This document shows, one piece after another, positions 61,057 to 64,000 of a stretch of 64,000 nt of DNA. The notes under the pieces are model-generated. The model was not told the DNA's origin and ran no database searches. It saw nothing but the letters and a program-made list of their open reading frames with translations. Each line of letters opens with the position of its first letter. Positions within the stretch are counted from its first letter, which is position 1. The stretch spans positions 1,011,693 to 1,075,692 of the forward strand of contig NZ_JBMPGS010000002.1 of assembly GCF_049680855.1 (NCBI RefSeq), given 5' to 3'. Made by a program: the position numbers and the translations under genes. The DNA is from Salinimicrobium sp049680855 (GTDB taxonomy: Bacteria; Bacteroidota; Bacteroidia; Flavobacteriales; Flavobacteriaceae).

Positions 61057-61092
61057 AAAAAAACCCTTCATCAAATTCATGATGAAGGGTTT
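61057..61092 (-). terminator. rRNA operon terminator
   Basis: 13-bp perfect stem AAACCCTTCATCA / AATTCA / TGATGAAGGGTTT; on the minus strand it is followed by a T run. It lies a few bases beyond the 5S 3' end. Confidence 0.92.
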
Positions 61093-61098
61093 AAAAAA

Positions 61099-61205
<107 letters not shown>

Positions 61206-61290
61206 AGTCTTTAGTGTGCAGTCCTAAGTCTTCAGTAAACAGTAAAAAAGGTACTGTTAACTGTGACTAAATAACTGCCAACTCTAATAT
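61206..61290. repeat. Degenerate ACTGAAGACT-like repeat island in the 23S-5S spacer
   Basis: On the minus strand the spacer is built from short variants: ACTGTTTACTGAAGACT, TAGGACTGCACACT, AAAGACTTAAGG, AACAGT and CACAGTTAACAGT. These look like decayed tandem units. No gene. Confidence 0.45.
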
Positions 61291-61364
61291 TGTTGACATA
61301 ATTGAAGAATAAAAATGAAGAAAACATGTGTTAAGCAAAGTGTTTAAAGCTTTAGGTTGTTCCT

Positions 61365-61402
61365 CCGGCCCTCTTGTTCCCCTTTGGGGGCTAGGGGGCC
61401 GG
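61365..61402. repeat. G/C-rich imperfect palindrome next to the 23S 3' end
   Basis: CCGGCCC (61365-61371) pairs with GGGCCGG (61396-61402) and inner CCCC/GGGG pair around TTT. It stands out in AT-rich DNA and may be a processing stem or REP-like element. Confidence 0.5.
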
Positions 61403-61405
61403 AAG

Positions 61406-64000
<2,595 letters not shown>

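Overview
The window looks like a chromosomal segment of a marine-type member of the Flavobacteriaceae (Bacteroidota), probably near the Gramella/Salegentibacter/Salinimicrobium group; placement below family is only an impression. The evidence is AT-rich DNA, SusC/SusD and other TonB-dependent receptors with an N-terminal carboxypeptidase-regulatory-like domain, many lipoproteins, DUF6095, DUF4249, DUF2141 and 2TM families, a lack of obvious Shine-Dalgarno sites, and -7 boxes of the TAnnTTTG type. No phage, IS element, CRISPR array or tRNA gene was found.

Layout. 1-4.9 kb: M28 peptidase, App1-type phosphatase, lipid kinase, and a two-gene membrane/PRC-barrel unit. 5.3-19.0 kb: a SusC/SusD pair, then four tightly packed genes: two very large FG-GAP/ASPIC lipoproteins, a vanadium-haloperoxidase/PAP2-like lipoprotein and an anchored SRPBCC/GyrI-like protein. 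19.0-26.9 kb: a sugar-oxidation locus. A GMC dehydrogenase and its Tat-type small subunit lie divergent from isomerase, MFS permease, Gfo/Idh oxidoreductase, second isomerase and DUF1080 genes; it reads as a 3-keto-sugar pathway. 27-29 kb: an alpha/beta hydrolase-OsmC fusion and a Cu/Zn SOD lipoprotein. 29-35 kb: a leftward TonB receptor/DUF2141/TPR-like/histidine kinase/2TM/LytTR cluster. 35-40.5 kb: NDH-2, ECF sigma factor with a membrane partner, acyltransferase, NUDIX and cyclophilin genes. 40.5-47.3 kb: RDD, SpoIIM-like, DUF4129, DUF4350, MoxR ATPase and DUF58 genes. 47.3-54.4 kb: a leftward carotenoid operon headed by a CarH-type B12 photoreceptor regulator, followed by crtI, crtB, an unknown gene, crtZ, a lycopene cyclase, a TspO-related membrane protein and a photolyase. 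54.6-60.8 kb: DUF6095, TonB receptor plus DUF4249, creatininase-family and TolB-like propeller genes. 61.1-64 kb: 5S and most of the 23S rRNA on the minus strand, the 23S running off the right edge.

The most distinctive points are the light-responsive carotenoid/photolyase operon with all CarH signature residues intact, the keto-sugar locus, the FG-GAP/haloperoxidase cassette, a histidine kinase fused to a 2TM domain beside a free 2TM paralogue, and a recurring 19-bp near-palindrome (TCAAAAATGnCATTTTTGA) in several intergenic gaps. The 23S gene carries a 126-bp exact duplication around a single N, almost certainly an assembly join artefact.
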